Assembly: GCA_035236585.1 (NCBI GenBank)
Contig: CP141132.1
Coordinates: forward strand, 82,574,880-82,638,879
Origin: Warburgia ugandensis
Lineage: Eukaryota > Streptophyta > Magnoliopsida > Canellales > Canellaceae
Length of the DNA: 64,000 nucleotides
Direction: 5' to 3'
The notes beneath the pieces were generated by a model, which was given only the letters and a program-made list of their open reading frames with translations, was not told the origin of the DNA and did not search any database. Below are positions 1 through 12,849 of this stretch, one piece after another. The stretch's first letter is position 1. Each line of letters opens with the position of its first letter. The position numbers and the translations under genes were made by a program.

Positions 1-1792
1 TGCAAAGAAAATAGTAAATAGGGCTAAAGTCAAGACATACGATGATCTCTATAATATATTAGGATCAAGAAAATGTGAGAAAGATTTATTTAAACTTGCA
101 AAAATAAGAGAACAGAAGGTAAGGACTTAGACCACATTAAGTGTAAAATGATGACCAGAGGATACTAGTCAAAGATGATGAGATCAAACAAATTTTGGAA
201 AGTTATATTAAAAAATTATCAAATAATAATTACCCTAAGAATATAGGGTTTGAAAGTATTGTAAACCCAAATATCATTGGACAATATAAATGCGTCCGTA
301 TAATTAAAATACCTAAAGTAAAAGAGGACTTGAAAAGATGAAATTAGGAAAGGTCCTCGGCCTGATAGTATATCACAAGAGGTTTGGAAGCATGTAAGAG
401 ATATTGGAGTAGTTTGGTTGACAAAGTTATTTAACAAGATTGTAAAATCAAAGAAAAAGTCAGATGAATGGAAGAAGAGCTCTATTGTACCAACTTATAA
501 GAATAAATGAGTCATACAAAAGTGCACTAATTATTGGGGGATCAAACTTATGAGCCACATTGAAACTTTTTTGAAAGATAGATTGAGAAGAGGCTATGAC
601 ATGAGACAAGTGTATTGGAGAACCAGTTTGGTTTCATGCTTAGGAAGTCTGCCATGGAAGATATTTTCCTACTTACATAATTGATAGAGAAATGTATGGA
701 GAGGAGGAAGGACCTCCATATGGTTTTTATTGACTTAGAAAATGCTTATGATAGGGTCCATAGAGAGTTAATATCGTGGGTGTCAAGTAAGAAAGGAATT
801 TCACAGGGGTATATAAATATAATTAAATATATGTACGAGGGAGTAGTAATAAATGTTAGGACCACTAGCGGAGAGACTGGTAATTTTCCTGTCACTATAG
901 AATTGCACCAAGGATTGGCATTGAGCTATAACTTCTCATGTTACTCATAGATGAGCTAACAAACATCTGTATAAGGAGATTACATGGTACATGTTATTTG
1001 CAGATGATATAGTTTTAATTGATAAGATAAGAGAAGGCATTAACACAAAGCTATATTTATTAAGAAAAATATTAGAATATAAAGGATTTAAAATTAGCCG
1101 AACTAAGAAAGAGTATATGAAATGCAATTTTGAAAGGAGAGGAATGAGAGTAGAGCACTAGTAAAGATTGATAACCAAGAAATCCCCCTAAAAGACCACT
1201 TTCAGTACTTAGGATCGATGATTCACGAGAGTTCAAAGATTAAGGAGGTAACCCAAAAAATCTAAGTGGGTTGGAACAAATGGAGGTGTGCCGCTAGAGT
1301 TTTGTGTGATCAACGGGTATCACTCAAACTAAAAGAAAAATTCTATAAGATAGCTATAAGGCCAGCCATATTTTATAGGTCAGAGTATTAGGCAATTAAG
1401 GAACATTATGTACATATGATGAACATAGCTTAGATGAGGATATTGAGATAGATGAGTGGCAAGACAAGAAAGGATAGAAGTAGGAATGAAAATATAAGAG
1501 GAAATTATGGAGTAGCACCAATAGGTAACAAGATGAGGGTTTCTACACTTAGATGGTTTGGGCATGTATATCGGAGATCAAAAACAGCATTGGTTAGAAG
1601 GACTGAGACAATACAAGTCAAAGGTTCTAAGAGTGCAAGGGGAAGGTCCAATAGAATATGGATAGAAGTGGTGAGAAAAGATTTGAAAACTTTGAGAGTA
1701 AACTATGATACTTAATAGAGGAAAATGGAAGACTAAGATTTATGTGGCCAACCCCTAATTGAGATAATATCTTGATGATAGTGATGATGCTG
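1..1792 (+). mobile_element. RTE-clade LINE, copy 1 (degenerate, left part outside window)
   Basis: A non-LTR retrotransposon pol fragment read on the plus strand. It begins inside the linker between endonuclease and reverse transcriptase (AKKIVNRAKVKTYDDLYN, matching copy 2). It passes the RT core, where FADDIVL is readable near 996-1016 after a [16 protein letters not shown] segment at 711-755. It ends in the RTE C-terminal region (LRWFGHVYRRSKTALVRR) at 1545-1605. The 3' end at about 1770-1792 carries a short imperfect (TGA)n tail, typical of RTE rather than L1 poly(A). Several in-frame stops and frame changes break the reading frame, the longest open stretches being 681-950 and 1452-1715. 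Host influence is unlikely; it is a dead copy. Assignment to the RTE clade rests on the motifs and tail type. Confidence 0.93.
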
Positions 1793-1817
1793 TTATTAGG
1801 GACTCATTGACAATTGA

Positions 1818-2060
1818 AACCAAGTTGTTCCTTATTTCTCTGCTGCCTGGCTCGCTAGCTCATAAACTATGTAGGAAGTCGATCAAATGTTGGTAAAAGT
1901 AACTACCATTTTTCATGCTTCCACTTACTTGTATATATGAACCGAATTGTTCCTTATTTCTCTGCTTCCTGGCTCGCTAGCTCATAAACTATGTAGGAAG
2001 TCGATCAAATGTTGTTAAAAGTAATTATTATTTTTCATGCTTTCCACTTGTATATATGAA
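1818..2060. repeat. 122-bp tandem duplication
   Basis: Two head-to-tail copies of a 122-bp unit lie directly downstream of the LINE tail, the first starting at 1818 and the second at 1940. Both contain the string GGCTCGCTAGCTCATAAACT and differ at only a few positions. No coding capacity is visible. Confidence 0.85.
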
Positions 2061-2194
2061 CTGTGCCTGAAGCAGAGGTTCTACTATAAATGACTAGGTC
2101 AGATAGCATATGGGACCAAGAAGATCAAGGAGGGTGGTCGAGGACAAGTATCAATCCACATTGAATCCTTGAAGTTGCTTAGTTGACATAACAC

Positions 2195-2295
2195 CGACCA
2201 CGCAAGGAGCACGTAGCTCTATGGTAACGTGCTCTAGTCCCCACCTCACCTAAATGTTGCAGATTTGAGTTTGCTCATTTCAATTACAACAGATA
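2195..2295 (+). mobile_element. Possible tRNA-derived SINE fragment
   Basis: The stretch contains an A-box-like TAGCTCTATGGTA near 2214 and, about 40 nt downstream, a B-box-like AGATTTGAGTTTG near 2261. This is the spacing of a tRNA-type internal promoter. No clear target-site duplication or tail was found and both boxes are off consensus, so this is a weak call. Confidence 0.3.
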
Positions 2296-2299
2296 GATC

Positions 2300-4150
2300 A
2301 AGAAGAAACTGCACCTACGTCCTTAACAAAGTAACAGAATAAATATCAGAACGTGCCCTATGTTGATCCAAGCCATTCATCTCATTTCTCCCAGATCTTA
2401 TGCCTAGCACTAGCAGCCTGAAAATCACGCTGGCATTGGACTGTCCATTTCTAATGAGAAATTGCAGTTAATGTCCAGTGCATAGCTCTTTTGAATCGGT
2501 CATGCATGAATACATTCGAAGAGGAGCCACACAAGTGGACAGATCGAGCTTGCTCTAGATTTAGAAAGATGAGATGCGGACCCCTCGTTTACTGAGGGCA
2601 CCAGCAAGATCGATCGCTGCCTGAGATGAACGGCTTCAACCAACCACAAGTGGGTCCTTTTCAGGCAAAAGTGGCAGTACCATGCATAACTTATCATGTG
2701 CTGGCTCGCGCTATACTGTATAATTAAAGGATTATTCATTTTGTATATATGTGAGAATCAAGGGAGCTTCTTTGTCTAATCCATTTAGGGTGGGTCCGAA
2801 TGGTCAATGATGTCCTGCCGATGACAAAACTGGGCCTACGATGACGGTGATATGTCTCATACCGAGGTCCTACTTCTCATACGTGGCCACCAGCTATAGG
2901 AGGTAAGAATCTCAGAAGATAGGTCGGTGGGGCCCACTCACCAAACGACACCGACAGCCAAGCCTTATCATCGGTGGGCTTGTCGCCACCTTATGATTAT
3001 CGCATTAGCCGTCTCAAATGCAGTATCCAACCTTGTTATGGTTAGAAGCCGCACCATCCGAGTGGGTTAATTTCTCTGCCTCAGCAAATGCTTTTCGATC
3101 ACCGGAAAATCAGACCAAGGGGCAGGATTAAGGACTTAAAAGAGGACTCGTCTATGAATGAAAAGAGAATAAAGAGGTTAGTTTAGTGGTTTAAGGTGAT
3201 AAAGGGCCTTCTTCGTCTACTCTCACAACAGGAGCTCAGTTTCCTAGAAAGGCCAATTAAGAAAGCTCAAATAAAGATCCTGGGAGATATCATTTCCACT
3301 TTAGTCTCGAATGAAAACCAGTCTTCTGGGTCCCAGATAGGCATTTGAACCACACTAAGTGGGGCTGCCCTGCCACAGTCAGGACTTGGGGGTCACAAGG
3401 TCCTATGTATGCTTGGCAGGAGTCCAAGTGCCTACCTGCGATCGCCCTAATCCCCCAAAAAATCAATCGCTTAAGCCTAATCCTCTTGCTTAAAAAACAA
3501 TTATAATGTAAGAGAGTGAGACGGTCAATTAATACTTGGTCGGAAGAGTCAATTAAATTAGAAGAATTGAACCAAAAATTAAGCTGATCTAGGTGTTGTA
3601 TTACCTGTATCTTAATCAAACTCAAAGGTTTGCTTGCAACCTCCAACTTCGAACCAGTGCATGTGGTATAACACTTCCATGCCCTTTATGCCTAGCAATC
3701 ATATTTTCTTGCTGTAGATGTCCCTCGGTGTCCACGTAGATTAATCGTTACCATTCAAAATTTAATCCACGATCTGGTTTTGCCCGAAATCAAAATAAGT
3801 AAAAGAAGACCCACATTTCCCAAACTCGGCTGATTAAACAAATAAAGAAAAGAGTCACTGTCATGTAACAGTTCCCTCCATTTTTCAAATCAACCAGTCG
3901 TGACTCGCAGGAGTCAGCGAATTAACTCACACCACCTCATTGGAAATATATATGAACACATAAAATCCCAAGAGAATGCTGGAATCAAATTTAGCCGTTC
4001 GTCTCGATCACCGATACAACTAGAATCTCGCATGTGGGCCCAACCGGGAGCCGTTTATTGCAACAATCTTACTTAATTAAAAATAGCAAATTAAAAATTA
4101 AAAGAAAAGAATCGTATTTCCGTGATTTTTACTTAAAAATATTTAACCAT
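2300..4150. other. Intergenic, no gene seen
   Basis: No coding region, RNA gene or recognisable repeat was found. Open frames here are short and lack family motifs. The last 150 bases are presumably the promoter of the downstream WVD2-like gene: a TGGGCC Site-II-like motif lies near 4036, but no convincing TATA box is visible. Confidence 0.5.
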
Positions 4151-4443
4151 CTAACCGTATCCTCTCTCCCTCTCTGGGCTGCGATTCAGGGGCGCTTGCT
4201 TGCTGGAAAATGGTGTTGGACCGATTTTTCAGTGTTTGAGGAGAAAAAAGGAGAATCCTCTTTCCACAACCTGGATCTCTACTTGGACTATCCGTACAGC
4301 AATGTCTCCCGAGACTTCTCCCTCGGCAATTTCTTAACATTTCGCTTTCTGGAAATCAAATCTCGGATCGGACTACTCTGCAAATCCCAAGCAAGCAACC
4401 TAGCTTTCATGGCGTTTTGATGCTATAATCTCTTCATCCGGAG
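4150..4443 (+). other. WDL: Probable 5' UTR exon of the WVD2-like gene
   Basis: A pyrimidine-rich start (CCTCTCTCCCTCTCTGGG, about 4160-4177) followed by CGGAG|GTGAGGG at 4443/4444 looks like a leader exon ending in a good GT donor. The matching acceptor is probably TTTCAAG at 5397-5403, eight bases before the ATG at 5411. This gives a leader intron of about 960 bp. A 128-aa open frame at 4034-4420 overlaps it but has no protein-like features. The transcription start is a guess. Confidence 0.5.
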
Positions 4444-5410
4444 GTGAGGGTAATACTCAAGTTTGTGTTATTCCAGTGTGCGCCCTTCCATTCTTCAGTT
4501 TCACATCGATCCTTGTAAATCAACTCGGATTCTCTGAGTCTGATGATGTCTTTGGATGAATGCGACCCTTAATTACCTGAAGCTTGCTTCTGTCTTATTG
4601 TTATTGGAGATCTTGTCTGTTTGGAGATTCATATGAATGCGGATCCTTATCTTAGTTGAACATCGTTTCACTCTAGTTTTTATTTTATTTTTTCATGATT
4701 TTGATGTTTGCTTTCTTCTCTAAACCTAAGCAAGATCGTAGGTTCCGGAAAAGCTGTGGTTTTTTAATGCCCTTAGAGGGTATCGAGCTAATGAAGAGGC
4801 AGTTTTATGGAGCCGTTGGAATAATCCTCTTTGATTCTGCCCTAACATTTCAATCTTCCTGTGAAAATCCAATCCCTATTCCTGAGAAAATGCATACTAT
4901 TCTAGCAATCCCTAACATTTCAATATTCCTTAATTGCATTGGTTTTAGAGGAGCAGTGCCAATGTCTAAGAGGAATATAAATGGAATATCCGAAGTTGTT
5001 TCTATGTGAAACTGATAAATACAGTATAAGTCTTCATCTTTCAATTGTATTGTCATCTCAAATCTGCTACTAAATTGACTTTGTAATATCACTATTCTTA
5101 AAATCTGTTACTTGAATTTTGTGCTGAATTAACTTGGAACCAATTTTTGAATAGCAGAAGGTGATTAAGTTCAGGATTTAGATATTTAGTAACTGTTTTG
5201 CTGAAATACTTCATGCTGATGCCTGAAATGTTAGAAGGAACCTGACTGCTGGTTTCAGCTGGCTTAGCATTGGATTTCTTTTTCAGTTTCTCCCTCTTAC
5301 TTTTCATGAGGAGGATCCTTATGACTTATATTTAGTATCGCTATTTTTGGAAGAGTTGATTAGGAACAAAAACGACAGCCACTGGGGCCTGTTATATTTC
5401 AAGCTGTGAA

Positions 5411-8400
5411 ATGGAGGCTGATAAACTTGTAACTGAGAGTGGGAGCACAATGGATCTTGGAAATGGTGGTCTTCAGCTACTTTCTTCTGTTGGGGAAGGT
5501 CTGGTTCTTGACAAACTAATTGTTAGTCTTGATAGTTGTATAGAAACAGCGAAGGACATCAATTCAGAAAGTATGCCCCAGTTGGAAGAGAGTGAAGCAG
5601 CTCAATCCTCTATGGGGGAAGTTGAAGAAGGTTCAGTTGTCAACAAGGAAAGCAAAGGTTCAACCATTTCTATGGTGGGCTACTCATCAATCTCTTTCTG
5701 GTATGAATTAGCAGTGATTTATTTGATTGGAGTTTCGACTTAGAACCCTTGTTTTCTGTAGGAATCTGTGGCAAAAGAGCCTGTTCAGGTGAACCGTTCC
5801 AGGTCACAGAAGGCCCAAATGAAGAGCAAGAATTCATCTTCTGGAAATGAAATGCCGTCCAGTCCCAAACATGCTGTAACTTGGGTGAAAAAGAGCAAAG
5901 ATGGGAATGAAGCTGAGGTGACTTATCCTATTTCAAATGGTTCACTCACTTCGACTTCCCACTCAAAGCAGCCTTTTGCCCTTGCAACAAACAGAGGTTC
6001 ATTTAATAGCAGACAAAATGCGGAGAGAAACTCCAGTGCTGATTCAGGCAGGCATTCCAGAACGACTTCTGCTCCAAGTTCTAGTCAGAACATGAAGGTA
6101 AAAGTTTCAGTTTTGGTTTCTTAAGTAAATACATAGTGAGGTCATTTTTGTCCATGTAATGTCATTATCGTCAGCATGGTATGGTAATTGCTTCATACTT
6201 TCTTGGAACAGCAGTCTGGATCAGCATCATCCATTACCAATGCCTCACGAACTGAAGGCATGAAGTATGTCTCCTAAAATCATCACGGTTTAAGCTTTTG
6301 CCTCTATCTATACACCAACAAATGTTTTCTCTTTTTGTTTCATTGGATGTTATTATTTGTATTTCACTATTGTCTCAGTATAATAACTCATTTAACGTTC
6401 TTCGTAATTGAAGAGCATAAAACATGGATGTTATTCCACTTGACTGTGTAAAGTTCTCGAAGTATCTGATAAATTAACCATCCCATTCAGGGAGCAGATA
6501 AAGAATCTGAAGCCTCTGAAACAAGGAACAACCAACAAAGTTGAGGAGCATTCTCGTTCTGCTTCTTCGTATCCTTCACAGCTGCAATTTAAATGTTTTG
6601 GCTTGTTGCATTTCTCAAATTTGTAAATGTCATGCAATTGTTGTCAATTATTGCAGGCCTCATTTATCCTTAATCACTTCCAGAAGTCCCACTGCAGTGG
6701 GTTCCATAAACCGAAGAATAGGCACCACTCCTAGCTATGGCTTCAGTTTCAAATGTGATGAACGGGCAGAGAAAAGAAGAGAGGTTAGTGTAACTCATAG
6801 TTCTGAGGCACATGGTCATCTACATCAACATTTTTTAATGGACTCAATTGGTTTCATTGTTTTATTGTTGATCTAGTTCTTCTCTAAGCTGGAGGAGAAA
6901 ATTCATGCAAAGGAAATGGAGAAAACTACTATACAAGCCAAATCTAAGGTGGTACATTTATATTTATACATTATGAGCTATGAACAGTTTTACTCCTGGT
7001 AAAAGGAAGTGATGCTTTTTCTCTGGTCATCTTTATACAGGAAACTCAAGAGGCGGAAATTAAACTGTTCAGGAAGAGTTTAACTTTTAAAGCGACACCG
7101 ATGCCCAGCTTCTATCAGGAACCTGCACCTCCTAAGGCGGAATTGAAGAAGGTCAGTTTCATGATTTTATTATTTGCTTTTGGATTAATGCCTGTTTCAG
7201 ACAAGAAACATTTGTTAAATGACTTATTCTTTTTATCTGTTTCCCCTTTTTAGGTATTCTCAATTCTTTTCAAGTCTTCTTTCAAGATATGCCTAGCTTT
7301 TTTAATGTGCAGTATGTTATGTAAATGCATGTCATATTTTGTTGCATAACCTGAATATGCACAAAACCAGTGCACCATATTGCAGCCTACAAGTGGGTCT
7401 GTTTTTTTCTTTGATATGTAAGGATACAAACCATTATGCTTTCCATTTGAGAGAACATTTTTTCTTAATCTGAGTGGCAGCAGCAAGGTTTAGGAATGCT
7501 TGGAAATGGTATCATCATGTGACACCGGAACAACTTGCTGACCCCCAATCAATTAGATTTTTCTCCTATATATCCATGACATAAGAGAGTTGATATACTA
7601 TTGCAGTCTCCTTTAGAACCAAGTGTGAATGTTGTCTACAATTATGTTCTCCTGCCCATGATTGATGTGCTTGCCTAACTTCCAACTCTTTGTTCTAAGC
7701 TTTTGAATTTCTCTGGGTTCTCTTATCCTATTTTAGTTTTGATTTGACTGATTGACTGTTGAATCATTCACCATTCAAACTTCCTCAGTTTAAACTTAGG
7801 TTGGTATCTACCTCATTAATTAATCATAGAATAATCTTATTTATTTCTTGAAAGGTTAGCTCAACTTGGTTATTTCAAACTAATATCATCAAGACAATAT
7901 GTTTTTCTTCAATTTTGGGGACAATTGGTGTGCAGCAAATTTTTAGTTCTGGCAAATCAGAAACTGGACAAGAAAGAAAACCATGCAGCAAGAACTTGGA
8001 ATTAATCTTGTTTTCTATATTAATTTTCTGAGGGTTTAGGCAGTTTTGAATTAACAAGTTCAAGTATTGCTTTTAGGCTGGAATTTCTATTTTAAGTTTA
8101 CTGAGAATCATTTCTTAAATATAAGACTCTCGGATCTCTCGAAAGGTGGAAAGTTATTAGCATTAGAACTTCCTAATTTTGGAAGGTTTAATATTTCATA
8201 AAACAGCTAGTAGTTGACTATATGTATTACTGATTTCATCGCCATGATGATATTTTAGTTTATGTAAGAGTTCATGCTTTATTTGTCATTAGTTTTCCTC
8301 TTCAAAGCTTATACCATATGTTGTTCACAAATTTTCTTTTATTTTCTCTTTGGATGTAGTTTCTTCGATCTTTATTGTTCCATTTCAGCTCCCTTTATAG

Positions 8401-11400
8401 ACATAGTGGCACAAATCTACAGGGACATACCTCATCATGTCCAAAAAGGGGAACGCCATTGAACTTTGTTCTAGGCACTAGCCAATGGAGACAGGAAAAT
8501 AACCAAAGCAAGTATTTCTACAAGAAGTTGACTATGTAACAGTTGGTATACAGTACCTTCCATTGTGAGAAGGTCAAACAAGGATTAGTAATAAAACCTT
8601 TTTAGATGGATAAGCTGTTCGATCATTATAAGTTTCCTTTGCACCCTGAAGACCACTCTTAGTCACTCTAAACATTCTTTAGAAAAGAACCAGCAACAGT
8701 AGCCTCCCATTTCCTAGAAATCCTATCAAAATCAATGTTCACCAGAATGGAATAGTCTGATTAACTTTGCATCATACTTGACATGAGAATCAGTAACTTC
8801 AATGTCTTATTGGAGATTGTGAGTAAATTTCAACAAGACTCTATAATCATAGAGTTCCCATGCTAGATATCTGATCAGATCATGACCCTTTCACCAGAGC
8901 CAACTACATCAGATCCCCTTCTCAAAGGAAGACAGAGTGGCTGTTACTTCTCTGCAAGCTCGAGGAAATGCACAGATGGAGACCAGCTAGAACCATCCTT
9001 CTTGTAAGCTGGTTCTAATAAAAGGGGCTTAAGTCATTATATTTTTAGAAAGTTCTCTCACTATATATCTAATCAAAGGCTGATCCAGGCAACTACTTTA
9101 GATTCCTTTCTTTAACAGTAAGGTTAAAAAGATAATCATAAGGTGCCAAAGTAGGCCTCAAATACAAGCTATCACTACTAGCTCCTCTTGTTGTAAGGGG
9201 TCCACTATGTCCCTTTTATTTATTTATTTTTTGTTACAATCGAAGAATTACAAAGCAAATCACTCACATGCACTCCCAAATTTAATCCCCAGGCAAATGG
9301 GAAAAGTGGCTAATTGAACCTGCAACCAAGCATATTGAGGGGAGATGCCTTAATTGTCTGCTACCAATTGTGATAGGCATTTCTTGGCAGTCCACCAACT
9401 CATTTACAAATATAACTCTCAACTTAAATCATGAAATATCATCAACAAATGCTCCAAATGTCATGGACCTGCTGAAGAACCTTCGCCCCTCAACAATTAG
9501 TTCTTTGCCACCTCATCGCCATAATAGCAAAAACCTGTAAAGGGCAATCCACTTTTGCATCACTTGAGTCCCTCCTATTGGTATTGAAGAAAGACAATAT
9601 GCATCATGGTTACCCATAGCCCCACCAGTATCGGCTTAACCCAAATGAATTGATCTCTCAAAACCATTTTCTATTTTGCCAATGTTGATATCCTTTCCCA
9701 TCCTTTTGTCTTCCTTCTTCTATTCATAGAAACACTACCCTCTATGTTGTGTCTCACTTTCTCCATGATCAAACTCATGCTATCTAGGCTTTCTTCTTCA
9801 GTTTTATCTAGGCTATCTATGTTACTTAATAGGCTTTTCTGTGTTTTACAATGAAAATTTAGAAATCCCTTCTCTTACCTCTTAGATGCCATTAGGCATC
9901 ACTTGGAATCTGTCTTGTCTTAGTTTATTTTTCAAACCTTTCCCCCCGCCATCTTCTTCCAATACTACTATTTCTACTGCTATTTCCAATCTGATTCCTC
10001 ATGTTGTGTCTGTTAAGCATTTGCATGATAATCTGATCCTCCTCCACGATTAGCTCCAATCATTGAGTCCAGTAAATTACAAAGTATTAGTAACATGAGA
10101 TCTTATAGTCTTTGGTTATCTTATTCCATCTCAAGGAGGATCCCCACTTTCTTAACTATGTAATCTGGCTGTAGCAAGAATCCTTCTCATATACTTAAAG
10201 TCTTTGATCAGTGAAAGGAACGTCCAATTGAAGTTCAAATTGATGCTTCATGGTAACAGGCAGTGGATGAAAAGGGTGACTTTTCTTTGGAAAGTTTGGA
10301 CTAATTAGCAATGATATATTCTATTAGCCAAATCTAGTACTTAGGCGGTTATGATGGAGTAGGGTCTGACACAAAATATGTAACTCCAATTGGAAACTCA
10401 ACTAGGATAGTTGGACTCTGGAAAACCGAGTCTCCTTCTGGTTTCTATCTATTTTCTGATGAGGCCTATGCTTAAACAAGAATCATGTGAATTAGTTGAA
10501 CCAATTTCAGTGACAGGCTCTCAAATTCTGGCCCAATACTTAAGAAAGAGTCCAGTCATTTGTTTCCACAAAAACTGGTTGAACAGGGAGTTACAACATG
10601 TCATTCAATTTTCTTTCTACCAGACAAAAAAAAAAAATCCATCTGAAAAAAAAAGTTAAAAAACCCACATCTGGAACCGATAAAAATGTTTGGAGAAGGT
10701 TCTTTTGTGCTCTTAGAGGACTTTCATATTATTCAATTCCACATGGAACCAAATGTATGAAGCAACTTGACAATTTCTGGCCTAAGTGACTTTGAGCCCC
10801 AATGCAATCTATCACCTTATCTTGACCTGAGATTTCATGTGACTCTGCAGTGCCTTGTTGGCTGGTTGTTTCTTTCCCTCTCTTTCTGTAAATTAATTCA
10901 TCTGGCAATTGAGGTTATAAACCTCATTTCCATAGCCAACTTGCATATAAGTTTGAGTTGAGTCCTTAATAAAATTTAAACCATTGAGGCAGCAGATATG
11001 AGATTATGCATTGGAAGGCACCTGTAAGTCAACATATACATGGTACTTCTAGGCTAAAATATCTATCATGAGCTGGTTATATGTGATACCATGTTGGGAG
11101 TTCTGGAGAAACTGCTCTAGTCATGAGATTGATGGCTCTTCCTATTTCTTAAACAATCAACTATTACCAAGTTTTAATTGATTTTTTGTGTAGCATAAGA
11201 TGCCATTTATACGGTGATTTCTGTGATTGCACACATGTAAAGAACACGGAAAGCTTAAATGTTGCAAATTCGTTATATTGTCCAAAAATCATGGATGCAC
11301 AAGTTGGTATAGTAGAGGTTTGGAACTTTTCCTCCCCCGAATTTATGCTGTTTTGTGTTGTTTATTGTGAGTACTCTTCGTTGTATTGCAGCGTCCACTA

Positions 11401-12542
11401 GAGTGACAGATGGATATTTGTATTTTCCTTTGGATGGGTAAAGTACTTTATCATTGGAACTTTTTGCTACATCAATGGTTGGAAATCATCTCATCCTCCC
11501 GCATGTCCTAGTTGTGCTTAGTGCCGAAGTTCTACTCGAACTCTAATGTGGTACACACTGCACTCTGGCACTTGCTTCTAGATCTGATACCAGTGTTTTA
11601 TTATGCTTTCAGTTTATGGTCTCCAATATCTTTTTGTCAAGGTAAGTATTTAGCTTGAATCCACATAAGCATTCTAGAACCATCTGGAAGTTCATTTTTC
11701 TGTATCAGTTCTTAGCTCCTGAGCGACATTGTTGCAATTTTCTTATATATTTGCACACCTCTAGGCACGCTTCCACTCTCTGCCAAATATGTATGATTCT
11801 TATTTTTGAAAGGGAAATATGAGTGATTCTTAGATGCATCACATTTAAATGACTTCTCTTTCTACTTCTTGCATTCGCCAACAAGTGTCAGTTTGTTTGA
11901 GTTCTCTACAGTCGGTTTGCTACAAAAGCATTTTGTTTTTGCTGATGCCAGCCTGTTCTTATTAAAGTCGAAATTCATCAAAGTAGTTTAGCCCGTTTCC
12001 TTTTTGTTGTGTAACCAAGTGCCTTATCATATCTGCTTAACCTTCGCTTGATTGTTGTCTTGTTTAACTTGGTGCTGCAGATACCAACAACGAGAGCTAA
12101 ATCTCCAAAGCTTGGTCGCCAGAAGGGCTCACCAGTAGCCACTGACAGTGAAGGAAACAGTAGCGGCCCCCGGTCAGCCAGGCTGAGCCTCAATGAGAGG
12201 AGCTCATGGAGTGGTGCCCCCAAAGAATCCCCATCACATGTGAAGAAGCCACAAAGAAAGTCTCTCCCCAAATTGCCATCTGAAAAATCTTCTTTGTCAA
12301 ATCCATTGGAAAACACTTCTAAACAACCGAAGGAGCATCAGAATTTAGAGTCAGAAGTGACTCAAAATACTGAAACTAGCAATACTGAATCCAAGCTAGA
12401 CGAATATGTGTCAACTGAAGAGCAAGGAAAGCCCGCTGAGCAGGAGCCTAAGCGTGACGAAGTGGTGGTAACTGAAGAGCAAGCAAAGCCTGCTGAGCAG
12501 GAGCCTGTTAGTGAAGGTATAGTGTGCCAAGAGCGACAATGA
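5411..12542 (+). CDS. WDL: WVD2-like (TPX2-domain) microtubule-associated protein
   Basis: Eight coding exons: 5411-5674, 5762-6097, 6212-6264, 6491-6568, 6657-6783, 6877-6948, 7041-7151 and 12081-12542. All have GT-AG borders and compatible phases, for 1503 nt and about 500 aa. Residues 1-250 are Ser-rich and low complexity. Residues about 268-347 form the plant TPX2/KLEEK domain: [16 protein letters not shown] closes exon 5, [13 protein letters not shown] opens exon 6, and [18 protein letters not shown] opens exon 7. The Pro-rich [11 protein letters not shown] and [11 protein letters not shown] that follow are hallmarks of the WAVE-DAMPENED2-like family. The family binds and bundles cortical microtubules and shapes anisotropic cell growth. 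The C-terminal tail is acidic, with a 19-residue duplication (EEQ-KPAEQEP twice). The start is the first ATG after the predicted leader intron. The exact family member cannot be assigned. Neighbour: a convergent TPR gene. Confidence 0.9.
7152..12080 (+). other. 4.9 kb last intron of the WVD2-like gene
   Basis: The intron runs from AAG|GTCAGTTT at 7151/7152 to GGTGCTGCAG at 12071-12080, ahead of ATACCAACAACGAGAGC. It is several times longer than all the other introns of the gene together. The middle (about 8.4-10.7 kb) looks like inserted repeat DNA. A TTTATTTATTTATTTTTTG stretch at 9218-9236 could be the tail of a minus-strand retroposon, but no conserved domain is readable. Short open frames at 8274-8462, 10411-10789 and 11186-11401 have no family features. 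Confidence 0.75.
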
Positions 12543-12830
12543 GAAAGGGTATCTGGTGTATTCATGGAGCTGTCAACGCCGTTTTTGCTATAATAAAAGA
12601 AGTCTCTAATAAGACTACAGAATTACTATTTGATGAATCAAAGAAGGCGTGAAGAGGATCCTCTAGTATGAGTTGTGACGTTTTCCATTCATATTTGCTG
12701 TGAGGTAGGTGGGCTCTGTGTTTTCATGTTTTGCGGTTAGAACTCTGCGCCTGCTTGTATTTAAGTACTGTATTATTTTATTTTTTTAAAGTATTTTTCT
12801 TTTCTTTTTTCTAAAAAAGTTATTTTGTAA
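12543..12830 (+). other. 3' UTR of the WVD2-like gene
   Basis: The sequence after the TGA at 12540-12542 has an AATAAA at 12592-12597 and a T-rich, AT-rich stretch at 12770-12815. Together these could serve as near-upstream and far polyadenylation elements. The true cleavage site is not determined. Confidence 0.4.
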
Positions 12831-12849
12831 CCAAATCAAATCCCTGATG

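Noticed and set aside
3170-3650. A-box-like TAGTTTAGTGG at about 3181 and a 118-aa minus-strand frame, read as a possible SINE or gene
   Set aside because: No matching B box at the right distance, no tail, no target duplication and no protein motif.
4034-4420. 128-aa open frame on the plus strand
   Set aside because: It overlaps the CT-rich leader exon of the WVD2-like gene, has no domain, and does not continue across the splice donor.
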